Below are positions 1 to 12,027 of a stretch of 64,000 nt of DNA, piece by piece. The position numbers were made by a program, and so were the translations under genes. Position 1 is the first letter of the stretch. Each line of letters starts with the position of its first letter. Origin of the DNA: Pseudovibrio ascidiaceicola (GTDB taxonomy: Bacteria; Pseudomonadota; Alphaproteobacteria; Rhizobiales; Stappiaceae); assembly GCF_900114245.1 (NCBI RefSeq), contig NZ_FOSK01000011.1, positions 62,001 through 126,000 on the forward strand, in the 5' to 3' direction. The notes below the pieces were generated by a model that was given only the letters and a program-made list of their open reading frames with translations, had not been told where the DNA came from and searched no databases.

Positions 1-163
1 AATACGCGTAAAAATAAAGACAAATTCGCAAAAGTAGCTCTGCGTTTAAAAATAGGGTATGCAGACTACAACGAGCCGGAGCTGCTTGGTCAGGCAAGGA
101 CGACTGACAGCCTCCCGCAGATAACCAATTGGCCTGTAATCCAACCCCTGGAAGTTTGAGTGA

Positions 164-1186
164 ATGGATAATCCCGTACTCGTCGAAGTGACACGCGGCA
201 CCACAGTCGAGAGCCGTCACCGTGGTTCAATCGCTATCGTTGATGCCGATGGTAAGCTGGCATTCAGCGCAGGTGACGTGGAGCAGGGCATCTTTGCACG
301 CTCCGCAATCAAAGCTCTTCAGGCAATTCCAATGGTGGAATCCGGAGCGGCAGAAGCCCTTGATTTTGACGATGCAGAACTGGCACTAGCCTGCGCCTCT
401 CATAACGGCGAAGAAACCCATGCCAACTCCGCACGCATCATGCTCTTCAAAGCTGGCCTGACAGAAGAAGACCTGCTGTGTGGCGCACAATGGCCAAAGC
501 ACATGGATGATTGCGTCGGCCTTGTGAAGACCGATGACAGCCCATGCCAGCTGCACAACAACTGTTCTGGCAAGCATGCCGGTTTCCTTGCCATGGCCAA
601 GACCTTGGGTATTCCAACCGAAAACTACATCGACTTTGACCACCCAGTTCAGATGGAAATCCGCAACGTTTTGGAACAGATGAGCGGTGGCATTCTGGCG
701 CGTGATGTATGCGGCACAGATGGTTGTTCCATCCCGACCTACGCCATGGACCAACAGAAAACAGCGCTGGCCTTTGCGCGCTTTGCAACAGGTGTTGGCC
801 TCGATCCGGTCCGCGCCAGTGCAGCGGAAACGCTCTACGAGGCGTGCGTCAACGAGCCATACATGGTCGCAGGCAAAAACCGCTTCTGCACCGAGATCAT
901 GGATATCTTCAAAGGCCGCGTCTTCGTAAAAGTTGGCGCAGAGGGTGTCTTCTGTGCAGCCTTGCCAGAGCTTGGCTTCGGCGTGACGCTGAAATGTGAA
1001 GACGGTTCCGTGCGTGGTGCTGAGGTGATGATGGCATCCACCATCAGATCGCTTCTGGATATTTCTGATGAAGAAGAAAAAGGCCTGAACGCCTGGGAAC
1101 ACCAGCAGTTGAAGAACCGCCGCGATGTTCTCGTCGGCGAAGTACGCCCTGTTGCAGACTTCAAGCGTCTTCTGAACGCCATGTGA
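164..1186 (+). CDS. Asparaginase II family protein (L-asparaginase)
   Basis: A 340-residue protein of the asparaginase-II family, the type known from Rhizobium etli, unrelated to E. coli AnsA/AnsB. By family it hydrolyses L-asparagine to aspartate and ammonia in the cytoplasm. Family landmarks are RHRGSIAIVDADG near residue 20, FARSAIKALQAIP near 45, CASHNGEETH near 77, NNCSGKHAGFL near 133 and CGTDGCSIPTYA near 184. Length is normal for the family. The ATG lies about 9 bases after GGAAG, a usable ribosome site. No signal peptide is visible. It converges on the next gene, with a perfect hairpin between them. Substrate specificity is inferred from the family only. Confidence 0.9.
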   Translation: MDNPVLVEVTRGTTVESRHRGSIAIVDADGKLAFSAGDVEQGIFARSAIKALQAIPMVESGAAEALDFDDAELALACASHNGEETHANSARIMLFKAGLTEEDLLCGAQWPKHMDDCVGLVKTDDSPCQLHNNCSGKHAGFLAMAKTLGIPTENYIDFDHPVQMEIRNVLEQMSGGILARDVCGTDGCSIPTYAMDQQKTALAFARFATGVGLDPVRASAAETLYEACVNEPYMVAGKNRFCTEIMDIFKGRVFVKVGAEGVFCAALPELGFGVTLKCEDGSVRGAEVMMASTIRSLLDISDEEEKGLNAWEHQQLKNRRDVLVGEVRPVADFKRLLNAM

Positions 1187-1191
1187 TACAA

Positions 1192-1213
1192 GGCAGGAGT
1201 TTCATCTCCTGCC
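1192..1213. terminator. 8-bp perfect hairpin between convergent genes
   Basis: GGCAGGAG and CTCCTGCC form a perfect 8-bp stem with a 6-base loop. It lies between the asparaginase stop and the stop of the minus-strand Tat protein. Neither strand has a long T tract after the stem, so it is a candidate bidirectional terminator of moderate strength. Confidence 0.55.
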
Positions 1214-1220
1214 GCCTCAT

Positions 1221-2591
1221 CTAAACTGCACTGACAAGATTGTCTGTCACGCGAATGGAGTGTGGCAGATCCTCCGTTGAAACTGCCAGATCGCCGCTCA
1301 CTTGCTCATCCCATTTGAAGCCAGCGATATTCACGGCGCAGTCAGCAGTGATATTCTGGGAAATGAGCGCAATTTGTCCTTCAGCTGCAAAGCTGACGGC
1401 AATACCCACCGGGGCAGAGCGCACAGTATTTTGAGCTGCAATCAAATTACGTAGATACGGGCCCCAACCCAGATTAATGCCAACAACCCGCGCATCCTCG
1501 ACAACATTGCCAGTCACACTGGTATCCGCCTCAACCGCAATACCAACCCCAAAACTCGGATTGTCCTTCGCATAAGGCCCAGTGCCAGTAATATCGCGCA
1601 ATACATTGTTGGAGCACACGGCCAGACGACCACCCTCGCGGAAGTTGGTGATGGAAATCCCGTTGGCGGCTGTCTCAATCAGGTTACTGCTGACAATAGC
1701 GCCCTGAAAACCGAACTCAACAAACAAAGCCACCTCGCCGGAACGATGGCAGGTATTGCCAAGCACCTGAACATTAGACGCAGCATTGGCGCGGATTGCG
1801 GAGAACGTACAATCACTCACCTTGTTGTTGGAGATGGTAACATTGTCCGCCCGAAACACATTGATGCCATTGCCATTTTGACCGGTTCCACCACTTTGCG
1901 CTCGAATGTTGGAGACTTGATTGCTGGAAATGGTAGAGCCATCATGCCCTTCAGACCACCTATGCACCAGAATACCACCGTTTCCGCAGTCAGAAACGAT
2001 ATTCCCCTCAATCTGAAGCGCTCTAGCATTGTAGCTGAGAAGGGCAACATCTCCGATTGCTTGGATGTGGTTACCAATAACAGAGCCTGAGCACTGCTCC
2101 AGCACCAAACCAGCCTTGCTGCTCTTGGTTATCTCACAGGAACTGAGATCAAGCCGCTCACATTGAGAAAACCACAACAGCGCCGAGACGTCGTCGGAAA
2201 GTGGCAGGCTGTTGCCATCGCAGATAACACCACTCAGGCTGATATGATCTGCTTGAATGCCCTGCAGAAGAGGACCGCTTCCACTGAGTGCCAGACGCGT
2301 ATGTCCGGGTACACCACGTAAGGTCAGTCCACTGGGCAGAGTAAGGCCCGAGCACAAATAGCTGCCAGCACCAAGCTGAAGGATTTGCCCCTGCGTTGCA
2401 GTCTCATTCATCGCGGACTGCAGCGCCTCAGAGATATCTTGCTGTAACGGAGGAGCTGGAAATTCCACGATTACCGGTTTTAAAGGAGCTGCCGCCTGGG
2501 TGTCTTTAGCAGCAACAAGTGTCCCGGCTCCGGCAATGGCACCAGCACCAAGGAGGGCACGTCGCGAAAGTCTCTCTTGATCCTCTGTCAT
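1221..2591 (-). CDS. Tat-exported right-handed beta-helix repeat protein (TIGR03808-like)
   Basis: A protein of about 456 residues with a twin-arginine signal (SRRALLGAGAIAGAGTLVAA near residue 10). The rest is many short repeats rich in G, N and V of the NxIxxxGxxGI type, the pattern of a right-handed parallel beta-helix such as pectate-lyase-like folds. It resembles the alphaproteobacterial family named twin-arginine-translocated repeat protein (TIGR03808), whose function is unknown. The first in-frame start is a TTG four codons upstream; I prefer the ATG at 2591 because GGGGGA sits about 8 bases before it. It should be folded before export to the periplasm. The gene lies 19 bp after meaB on the same strand and may be co-transcribed, though no functional link is evident. 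Confidence 0.75.
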   Translation of the reverse strand: MTEDQERLSRRALLGAGAIAGAGTLVAAKDTQAAAPLKPVIVEFPAPPLQQDISEALQSAMNETATQGQILQLGAGSYLCSGLTLPSGLTLRGVPGHTRLALSGSGPLLQGIQADHISLSGVICDGNSLPLSDDVSALLWFSQCERLDLSSCEITKSSKAGLVLEQCSGSVIGNHIQAIGDVALLSYNARALQIEGNIVSDCGNGGILVHRWSEGHDGSTISSNQVSNIRAQSGGTGQNGNGINVFRADNVTISNNKVSDCTFSAIRANAASNVQVLGNTCHRSGEVALFVEFGFQGAIVSSNLIETAANGISITNFREGGRLAVCSNNVLRDITGTGPYAKDNPSFGVGIAVEADTSVTGNVVEDARVVGINLGWGPYLRNLIAAQNTVRSAPVGIAVSFAAEGQIALISQNITADCAVNIAGFKWDEQVSGDLAVSTEDLPHSIRVTDNLVSAV

Positions 2592-2610
2592 CTTGTCCCC
2601 CAACGTTTGT

Positions 2611-3609
2611 TTAAATCCCGAACAGGCTCGCTAGTTTACTCGCCGCAGCCGTTGCTGGCAGGTTGCCGGACTTCACCGCGCTCTCAACGTCAGGCAGAGC
2701 GGCTTGAATATCAGGGTTTGCCTTCAAAGCTGCCTGAAGCTTCTCGTTCAGCAAGCCCCACATCCACGCCAGCTGCTGTTCAGCGCGTTTGTTGTTCCAG
2801 TCGCCGCTTGCCTGCATCCGTTCTTTGAAGATGCCGAGCTGCGCCCACACCTCATCAAGGCCTTCATTCGCAAGGCCGGAAACAGTCAGGACTGGAGGAG
2901 ACCAATGCTTGGACCGCGGTGCAAGGATATTGAGAGCCGCACGATATTCAGAAGCTGCGGATCGTGCTCGCAACAGCCCGTCACCTTCTGCCTTGTTCAC
3001 GGCAATAAGGTCGGCGATCTCAAGCACGCCCTTCTTGATACCTTGCAGCTCATCACCAGCACCCGGCAACATCAGCACGAGGAAGAAATCAACCATCTGC
3101 GCAACCGTCGTCTCGGATTGCCCGATGCCAACCGTCTCCACCAGGATGACATCAAACCCCGCCGCCTCACAAAGCAACATGCTCTCGCGGGTCTTAGCCG
3201 CCACACCGCCAAGTGTGCCTGCAGAAGGGGAAGGGCGGATGAAGGCATTGCGATCTATAGCCAACTGGGCCATACGGGTCTTATCACCCAAAATGGAACC
3301 GCCAGTACGCGTTGAAGACGGATCAACAGCCAGCACAGCCACTTTGTGCCCGGCTGCTGTCAGATTGGAGCCAAACGTGTCGATGGTGGTGGACTTGCCA
3401 ACGCCTGGAACACCAGTGATGCCAATACGGAATGCATTCCCGGTGGAGCCCATCACCTTGGTCAGCAGCGCTTCGGTCTGCTCACGGTGGGCTGGCTTCT
3501 TGGATTCAACAAGCGTTATGCCGCGTGCAAGTGCTGCACGCTGCCCATTCAGCAACCGCTCGGCAAGATCATCAATGTTGTCTCTGGAAGAAGCGAAGCG
3601 TGCATTCAT
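2611..3609 (-). CDS. meaB: Methylmalonyl-CoA mutase chaperone GTPase MeaB/ArgK
   Basis: A 332-residue G3E P-loop GTPase of the MeaB/ArgK/MMAA family. The Walker A motif GVPGVGKST is at residues 66-74; a DPSSTRTGGSILGDKTRM block, VETVGIGQSE and the nucleotide-base motif NKAEGD follow. By family knowledge MeaB gates cofactor loading and protects adenosylcobalamin-dependent methylmalonyl-CoA mutase from inactivation. That mutase is encoded about 2.7 kb away on the same strand, which supports the assignment, although a YbjQ protein, an ion channel and an SDR lie between. No strong ribosome site precedes the ATG. Confidence 0.93.
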   Translation of the reverse strand: MNARFASSRDNIDDLAERLLNGQRAALARGITLVESKKPAHREQTEALLTKVMGSTGNAFRIGITGVPGVGKSTTIDTFGSNLTAAGHKVAVLAVDPSSTRTGGSILGDKTRMAQLAIDRNAFIRPSPSAGTLGGVAAKTRESMLLCEAAGFDVILVETVGIGQSETTVAQMVDFFLVLMLPGAGDELQGIKKGVLEIADLIAVNKAEGDGLLRARSAASEYRAALNILAPRSKHWSPPVLTVSGLANEGLDEVWAQLGIFKERMQASGDWNNKRAEQQLAWMWGLLNEKLQAALKANPDIQAALPDVESAVKSGNLPATAAASKLASLFGI

Positions 3610-3751
3610 TCAAATAAGTCCGGTCAGAAGAATCTCTTCTGCCAACCTTGAACAGATGACGCCCCTTTGCAAGTCAGCGACTTGGAGAAGTTGTGGGGCA
3701 GGGCAGAACCCTGCACCAGTTCTTCAGGAAGGATACGCGAAGAATAATGCG

Positions 3752-4072
3752 TTAGCGATAAGTGACAGCAGTACCAGTTGCAGTCACCATCAACATGGAA
3801 CCGTTGCTGCCAACAGTTTCATAATCAATGTCGATGCCGATCACAGCATTTGCGCCATAACGCGATGCTTCCTCAGTCATCTCATGCAGCGCAATCTGAC
3901 GGGCTTTCTTCAGTTCACCCTCGTAGGCGCCGGAACGACCACCGACAATATCGCGAATACCAGCGAACAGATCCTTAAAGACGTTCGCACCCAGAATTGC
4001 TTCACCGTGAACAATTCCTTTGTACTCAGAAATCTCTTTGCCATCTAGAGAGTTAGTGGTCGTAGTAAGCAT
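3752..4072 (-). CDS. YbjQ / UPF0145 heavy-metal-binding-domain protein
   Basis: A 106-residue YbjQ family protein (UPF0145, Pfam heavy-metal-binding domain PF01906). Typical elements are the N-terminal [11 protein letters not shown], the [16 protein letters not shown] stretch, and [11 protein letters not shown] followed by [18 protein letters not shown]. Family members are small cytoplasmic pentamer-forming proteins of unsettled function. Metal binding is the historical name of the domain and is not demonstrated here. A GAGGAT motif lies about 5 bases before the ATG. It stands alone between meaB and the ion channel. Confidence 0.85.
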   Translation of the reverse strand: MLTTTTNSLDGKEISEYKGIVHGEAILGANVFKDLFAGIRDIVGGRSGAYEGELKKARQIALHEMTEEASRYGANAVIGIDIDYETVGSNGSMLMVTATGTAVTYR

Positions 4073-4233
4073 ATGTCATCCTCAAATCCGTGCCATGGCC
4101 CTCAGCCAGACACACATCAATCCGTTCAATCAAAACCAACAAGCCAAGATCGAAGTGCCCGAGCCCATAAATCAAATGAGCGCTTACCTCATGTAGGAAA
4201 GGATCTGGAAAATTCTAGAGGCAGCTAACTTAG

Positions 4234-4992
4234 TCAGATCTGTGAACTTTCTTTTTGCTTGCTTAACTCACGTCTCATCTCGGCCAATTCAATGTGAAGC
4301 GCGTCAAGCTTAGCCTCTAGAGCCTGTAAATCCTTAGTGTCCGTCTCTTTGTTCTCATTGATAAAAAGATTAGCAACGATTGTACCTGTCAAAGAGGCAA
4401 ACATACCAACGCCAACGGTCATCAAAAAAGCTGCGATCACGCGACCTACGGGGGAGACAGGAAAGAAATCTCCATAGCCTACTGTTGTGATGGTAACGAA
4501 GGCCCACCAGATAGCATTTCTCAGGGTGAGAATATTTGCGCCTTCTGCGTTTTTCTCTACCTGAAGAACAGCAATTGCGGCAAGGATGACAATCAGGATG
4601 GAACTGATGAATACAAGAGTGAGAACGCTGTTTGTTCTCTTATTATAGATGTACCGTACAATGGTATGGGAAGCACGAATTGCGCGAATTATTCTGAAGA
4701 GCCTGATTACACGTCCGTATCGTAGAGGGTCTACCAATGGGATGCTCGAAACGAGGTCGATCCAGCCCCATTTCATAAAGTCAACTTTCCGTTCTGCTTT
4801 TATGAAGCGGATAAGAAAATCAATAAAGAAGATTCCGCAAATTGCAGTATCTGCGTAAATCAGAAGGGTAATGGTTTCTGCATCAAGGTGCATTGCATCC
4901 TGAATAAGAAGTGCAGCAATGACATATATTGAAAGGATGACGATAAAAAAATCAAAAAGATGAGGTGCCGTTTGCAAAGAACGTTGGTTCAT
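4234..4992 (-). CDS. Voltage-gated-type potassium channel (ion transporter)
   Basis: A 252-residue membrane protein with the six-helix plan of voltage-gated K+ channels. S1-S3 occupy about residues 10-95. An arginine-rich S4 (RYGRVIRLFRIIRAIRAS, near 92-110) follows, then S5, a pore helix with the selectivity filter TVGYGD near residue 168, and S6. The C-terminal 40 residues are charged and heptad-like (LEAKLDALHIELAEMRREL), a likely coiled coil for tetramer assembly. The K+ selectivity call rests on GYG. The gene stands alone with AT-rich flanks, so no operon partner suggests its role. Confidence 0.88.
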   Translation of the reverse strand: MNQRSLQTAPHLFDFFIVILSIYVIAALLIQDAMHLDAETITLLIYADTAICGIFFIDFLIRFIKAERKVDFMKWGWIDLVSSIPLVDPLRYGRVIRLFRIIRAIRASHTIVRYIYNKRTNSVLTLVFISSILIVILAAIAVLQVEKNAEGANILTLRNAIWWAFVTITTVGYGDFFPVSPVGRVIAAFLMTVGVGMFASLTGTIVANLFINENKETDTKDLQALEAKLDALHIELAEMRRELSKQKESSQI

Positions 4993-5142
4993 TACAGAAA
5001 ATACCTAAAGTTAAATTTGAACGCTATTCCACCGGGATTGAAAAAAATAATCCGATAGATTTGATGCTGATACTTCCTGCTCAACACAATGACTTATGCA
5101 ATTAATAGTTGCTGGTGTCTACAATGCACTAGCTAGCAAAGA

Positions 5143-5994
5143 CTACCTGATCTTCCCAGATTTCTGGAAACTGGCAAACTTCTCGCTGTAGTCTGGATGC
5201 CAACGTGAAAGAGCCGGGCGATTTTCGATAAGATCGCCAGCTGCCCAGGCGATCCGCAGCTTGTCGGTGTTGGAGTCCACAGCATTGTCCGGGCACAGAA
5301 TGTAAAAGTCATCTTCCGCCATACGCTGAAGAAAGTAGTCGACCGTTTGCTCGCTGGTCCATGCATCCGTAGGCTTCTCTGGATACTGAGCCATATTTAT
5401 GCCCGTGTGAGTAAAGCCCGGTACAAAGAGATGCACTGAGATAGGCGCATTCGCCTCTCTGAGCTCATGGCTGAGTTGCTCACTAATAACTTTGATACCT
5501 GCCTTGGTCGTGTTGTAGGCAGGATTGCCGGGAGGGGTTGTGATCCCTTGCTTTGAGCCCGTGTTGATCACAACAGCCGGACGGTTTGCATCCACCATGC
5601 GCGGCAAGAAAGCATGAACGCCGTGGATTACACCAAACAGATTTACCGAGATGAGCTTCCGCCAATTCTCCATCTCACCCCAGCTTGAAGATGGAATTTC
5701 AATCCCGGCATTGTTCATAAGAACGGCCACATCACCAGCCTCAAAGGCTTTGTCGGCCAACGTTTTCACCTGGCTCTCATCAGAGACATCCGTAGGAACA
5801 CCAAACACGCTCGCAGAACTGGAAGCAACCGCGCTAACGTCTTTTACAGCTTGCTCGAGTCGCGGTCCGGGCAGATCTGCCAGAACCACGCCTAACCCCT
5901 GTTGGGCAAACCGAAGGGCAGATGCTTTGCCGACACCACTCGCTGCACCGGTAACGACTGCTAAACCACCGAGTTCAAGAGCTTCTTTAAACAT
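5143..5994 (-). CDS. SDR family NAD(P)-dependent oxidoreductase
   Basis: A 283-residue short-chain dehydrogenase/reductase. It shows the dinucleotide motif TGAASGVGKA near residue 16, NNAGIE near 92, a catalytic serine region (INTGSKQG) and the active-site Tyr-Lys pair in YNTTKAG near 160. The C-terminal third (WTSEQTVDYFLQRMAEDDFYI) is typical of SDRs acting on small carbonyl or hydroxyl substrates, but I cannot name the substrate. It lies upstream of the channel gene and downstream of the mutase genes on the same strand, with a strong terminator hairpin between it and the mutase, so it is probably transcribed separately. Confidence 0.85.
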   Translation of the reverse strand: MFKEALELGGLAVVTGAASGVGKASALRFAQQGLGVVLADLPGPRLEQAVKDVSAVASSSASVFGVPTDVSDESQVKTLADKAFEAGDVAVLMNNAGIEIPSSSWGEMENWRKLISVNLFGVIHGVHAFLPRMVDANRPAVVINTGSKQGITTPPGNPAYNTTKAGIKVISEQLSHELREANAPISVHLFVPGFTHTGINMAQYPEKPTDAWTSEQTVDYFLQRMAEDDFYILCPDNAVDSNTDKLRIAWAAGDLIENRPALSRWHPDYSEKFASFQKSGKIR

Positions 5995-6220
5995 TGTTAT
6001 TCGCCTGATGACTGGAAGTTCTATTATGGAAGGAGACCTGCTCTTTCTACCCCACCTGTATGAGCTTTATTCATTAAGGGTTCATTGCAGCACAGATCGC
6101 ACGCATCTGAGAGCCAGTCTGTCACGACCATCTGGCGCAGCAGGAGATTTTTAATTTTGGGGGAGGTGTTCGGGCAAAGCTGACTTGCCATCCGCCGATA
6201 GAGTCCAGCGAAGGTAAAGA

Positions 6221-6255
6221 GCATGAAGGCGAGAACAAAAGTCTCGCCTTCATGC
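6221..6255 (-). terminator. 14-bp perfect hairpin downstream of the mutase operon
   Basis: Fourteen bases at 6221-6234 pair perfectly with 6242-6255 around a 7-base loop, about 44 bases past the mutB stop codon. The T run after the stem on the minus strand is short (CTCTTT), but stem strength and position make it the likely end of the mutA-mutB transcript. Confidence 0.7.
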
Positions 6256-6298
6256 TGGGTTAAAAGCAGTCCTCAACTGCGGGAGTGCCGATCGGTTG

Positions 6299-8463
<2,165 letters not shown>

Positions 8464-8464
<1 letters not shown>

Positions 8465-10464
8465 CAAATTGCCTCCACTTCATCAGCCAGCGAAACGCCA
8501 ACCACTTCAAAACATGTCTTCAGTTCAGCAAGCATATCACAGCCTTGGTATATGGTCCCATCAAGGCCATTCTCGGTCAGTTCAGGAAGAAGTTCCTTCG
8601 GACGCCCGGCCAGCGTAATGCGTTTCGCCCCAGCTGCTTTCAGTTGTTTTAAAACGGCTACAGCCTGCTCTTCATAAACCTTGTCAGAGGAGCACAAACA
8701 CACAACCTTGGCATCGCTGATGCGGAAACAGGAGATCATGTCATCAAGGCTGTCAAACTGCTTGCCACCACCACTGACAAACCCGCCAGTTGCATAAAAG
8801 TTGCTGGCAAAGGTTGCGCGGGCTGTATGCTGAGCAACCGGCCCCAGCGTTGCCAAAAAGACTTTCGGTGGGTTGCCCTGAGTTTCCTGGAAGGCCTCGG
8901 CTTTGTCGCGGAGACTCTCAAATGGTGCTGCTAGACGAGAAAGCTTCAGAGCTTGACAATCATTATCGCCCAGTTGTTTACGGCTGGCCTGAATGTCAAC
9001 AAGACCAGCACCCTCAGTCAGGGCTTTGGCAACAGCCTCAATCAACTGCCCGTCTGCGCTTGGCTCTGGCAAATCCATGCGTGTTGCAATTTCACCAATC
9101 TGGTCAGCATCTGCTTTCAGCACGTCAACATCAAGCTCGCCCAGGTTCGGGAAAGCGCTTGTGCCAGTCAGTGGATGACGCCCCGTCGCGACCAACTTGT
9201 CCTCTTCACGTCTGGCCGTGGTAACATCAGAATAGATCACGCCAGACGCCAGTGCTCCAAGCACGCCGCCTTCCTTCTCTATCTTCTGGAAGTACAACCA
9301 TGCCGCATTGGCAAGGTCCTCAGTGCGCTCTTCAACCAAACCACTCCCGGCAGCAGGGTCACTGACCTGGGCCAGATTGCTTTCTTCAATTAAAATAAGC
9401 TGGGTGTTTCGGGCTATGCGCCGAGCAAATGCATTCGGCAAACCAAGAGGGCTTGTGAAGGGAAGAACGCTCACACTGTCAGCACCACCAATCCCGGCTG
9501 CAAATGCAGCAACTGTGGTGCGCAGCATATTTACCCAAGGATCGCGCTTGGTCATCATACGCCAGCTGGTTTCCATATGAAGATGGAGTGGCTGCGTTGG
9601 CAACTGAGCAGCATTTAGCAAACGAGACCAGAGCTGGCGCATCGCACGTGCTTTGATGATGGTACCGAACTGGTCAGCACTCGCACTTAGGCAGGCCGAT
9701 ACATGTCTTGGAAGATCCTCGGCAGACACACCGCCTTTTTCCAGCGTGCGCATATAATAGAGCAGGCTGGACAGGATGAGGCCGAGCTCTTGAACGCTGT
9801 TAGCGCCTGCATCGTGGTAGCAACGCCCATCACTGCGCAAAAGACTGCCCTGAAGGCCGTTGTTGCGGGCGTATCCCGCAAGATCCTGAGCACGCAGTTC
9901 GAGCCGCTCAAAAGAATTACGAACCCGCCCGGAGTTGACAAACACACTCAACGGATCGGAGATACCATGAACCGTCAGCTGGTTTGGCTCGATACCCAGA
10001 CGCTTGCAGGCTTCAACGAGAAGCGCAAGTGTTGCGCTGCCCTCATAACCACATTCAAGACGGAAATCGATCAGGTCAGGTTGTACACCCTCAAGGAGGC
10101 TCAGCATATCGTCTATACGCTGAACACTCAGCCCACCACTCAGAACACGTGGGGAGGCGGGAAGAACCAGCTCAATGCTGTCAGCGCCTCCTTCGAGGTC
10201 TTCAAGCATCTGGGCGTTGGCCTCGGAAATGATGGGATGATCACTTCGCTGAACGATCTTCCAAGGGTGAGAGCACTCCCTCAATTGCAATGGAGCACTG
10301 TCCGTGCGCCCTTGGTATAATGGCTTGTTCTCAAGGCCACCGGCAATTGGTGTGTTTAAGGCATCCAGTGCCGCGCCTTTGAGGGCACGCAGAGCAGATG
10401 CTTCCCAGTCGCTGTGCGTCGCTTCTAGGAAATTGCTTGGAAAATCAATGTTTTGCATGTCCAT
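8464..10464 (-). CDS. mutA: Methylmalonyl-CoA mutase, small subunit
   Basis: A 666-residue paralog of the large subunit that forms the heterodimeric mutase. It keeps the barrel-like region, including [15 protein letters not shown] near residue 300. In the cobalamin-type C-terminal domain the region matching DxHxxG reads [13 protein letters not shown], without the cobalt-ligating pattern. That is expected, because the small subunit does not bind B12. The start has AGAAGGA about 6 bases upstream. It is the first gene of the pair; the 741-bp region before it also serves the divergent LuxR-type gene. I see no cobalamin riboswitch signature upstream. Confidence 0.94.
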
Positions 10465-11205
10465 CCCATGTCCTTCTGATAACTTTATACGAAGGAACCT
10501 TTGATGGTTTCAAGCTATGCGTTAGGACGAGATTGGAAAACAACTGCCTCAAACACTGCGTAAATTGCAGAACTACTGATGTGACAATGGTTAGATAGTT
10601 TTCGCATTAGCTTAATTTATCCTAAATTTGTCGCAATTGACCCTAGGGCATGTAACGCTGTTACTATTGCCGAGAGCTAAGCAGTAGTTTCGTACTCTTA
10701 CTATAGATATTTCGGAGTTTCTGCGAAATAGCTCCTAGTTAAACTGTTGGGGTAATGAGTTTCTGGGGCAACAGCGGGGCCACTATTTACAAGTACTCTG
10801 AATACTTGGAGGTCAGTTGATCTACCTCCGAAAATGAGAATGACGGTATTGCCGAGATTGCTGTAATAACAAGTGGTCTAAGAGTAATGCAAAATACAAG
10901 AGATGGTTACATCTTGTAGAAGCGAGGCAACTCAAAGAATTGCCAGCAAACTACAAAATACAGCGATTAACAGGCGTGCAATTTATTTTCTGAGCATGAG
11001 ATATGGCAACTGCCATAACTCCACGATGATGCAGTCCTGCGCTGAATAACCATTCAAAATGAAGAGTTTTCGAATTTACCTGCGCAAACCATCGGTTTGC
11101 GAAAGTTAGTTGGCATGCCTTCGGTATGTCAGGTGGGCAAGTGCGTCTTCAATCCAGCAGCACACGAGCGAGTGCCAGGCGGATAGAAACGGGAAGGCAG
11201 GGCAA
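10465..11205. promoter_or_regulatory. 741-bp divergent intergenic region rich in inverted repeats
   Basis: No convincing ORF lies here. It separates mutA (minus) from a LuxR-type regulator (plus). Visible structures are GGAGGT/ACCTCC at 10808-10829, a bulged TACAAG...CTTGTA repeat at 10895-10918, a tight palindrome TATGGCA-AC-TGCCATA at 11002-11017, and two tandem hairpins at 11083-11130. The palindromes could be operators for the LuxR-type protein or another regulator, and the hairpins suggest a structured 5' leader. A small RNA gene in this space cannot be excluded. Confidence 0.5.
11083..11130 (+). promoter_or_regulatory. Tandem 8-bp hairpins in the leader of the LuxR-type gene
   Basis: Two consecutive hairpins share the same layout. 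CGCAAACC-ATC-GGTTTGCG (11083-11101) is perfect. GGCATGCC-TTC-GGTATGTC (11112-11130) has two G-U pairs. Both have 8-bp stems and 3-base loops, and they end about 75 bases before the ATG of the LuxR-type gene. They may affect mRNA stability or translation of that regulator; this is inference. Confidence 0.45.
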
Positions 11206-11907
11206 ATGAACGATACTTCAGATATCGAAGCAAAGGTAAAAGCGATTTCAGAAGCACGGGCAGCGAAACCGGTTCTGGATATTGTGGAGTCTTATTTAAG
11301 GCGATTGGGTGCGTCCCATATCCTGATCACAGGTCTACCTATGCCAAACAGAACAATTGACAGTTTGGTTCATAGGTTTAGGTGGCCTGATGAAAGAAAC
11401 GGCGGAGTCGAGCGGACAACGCTGAGCGCTGGTGACAGTGCGTTGATGTTGGGATTATCCGGCAATCGCCCGGTGGTCTGGTCCGTATCCAGCACGGACA
11501 CTGGCAACTCCGAGCTCTTTGCTGCAATTGGTGAGGGTGCACGGGTCATGGTGATCCCGGTAGATGCTCTTCATCCGTTCCAGGCAATGGTGGTTGGTGC
11601 AGGGCATCAGATCGCCGCTGAACCTTATGATCTGGCATCGCTGGAAATTGTATGCTCGGCAGCATTCCGGCGCTTGTTCGAGCTGGGCGTGATCTCTGAT
11701 CAAAGACCGGGAGATTTGTCAGCACGCGAACGCCGTGTTCTGGAATTGACCGCGCTGGGCAAGACGGCTCATGAGATCGCGGAACTTCTGGAGATTTCAC
11801 AAAGAACGGTTCATGCGCACCTGCAAAACGCAAGTGCCAAGCTCAATGCATCAAATAAGACCCACACGGTGGTCGAGGCATTGCGCTACGGGCAGATCAA
11901 AATCTGA
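11206..11907 (+). CDS. LuxR-family transcriptional regulator
   Basis: A 233-residue DNA-binding regulator. The C-terminal 60 residues are a clear LuxR/GerE helix-turn-helix (LSARERRVLELTALGKTAHE, then ISQRTVHAHLQNASAKL). The N-terminal 150 residues are compatible with an autoinducer-binding-like sensor fold, but ligand residues cannot be assigned. An in-frame ATG lies 32 codons upstream; I chose 11206 because GGAAGGCAGGG precedes it and the extra residues look unrelated to the family. No LuxI-type synthase is in the window, so this would be a LuxR solo if it senses a signal. The long structured leader hints at post-transcriptional control. Confidence 0.85.
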   Translation: MNDTSDIEAKVKAISEARAAKPVLDIVESYLRRLGASHILITGLPMPNRTIDSLVHRFRWPDERNGGVERTTLSAGDSALMLGLSGNRPVVWSVSSTDTGNSELFAAIGEGARVMVIPVDALHPFQAMVVGAGHQIAAEPYDLASLEIVCSAAFRRLFELGVISDQRPGDLSARERRVLELTALGKTAHEIAELLEISQRTVHAHLQNASAKLNASNKTHTVVEALRYGQIKI

Positions 11908-12027
11908 CCTAAATGTTCTCTCAGTACTGGTGAAAAGCAGGCTCATTTTAAATGTGTCTGCTTTTTGCGCGAGCGGATTATATGGAGAGGCGCTGACCTG
12001 AGTTACACCACGAAAGTCCCAAGACAC

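Noticed and set aside
1-159. Open frame running in from the left edge (53 codons)
   Set aside because: It could be the C-terminus of an upstream gene, but no motif is visible and such length can arise by chance; the preceding sequence is missing.
2789-4048. 419-codon plus-strand frame across meaB and the YbjQ gene
   Set aside because: Antisense shadow of two well-supported genes with low-complexity translation.
10700-11205. Lux box or cobalamin riboswitch in the mutA/LuxR intergenic region
   Set aside because: Palindromes do not fit the 20-bp lux-box pattern, and no B12-box-like sequence was seen on the mutA side.
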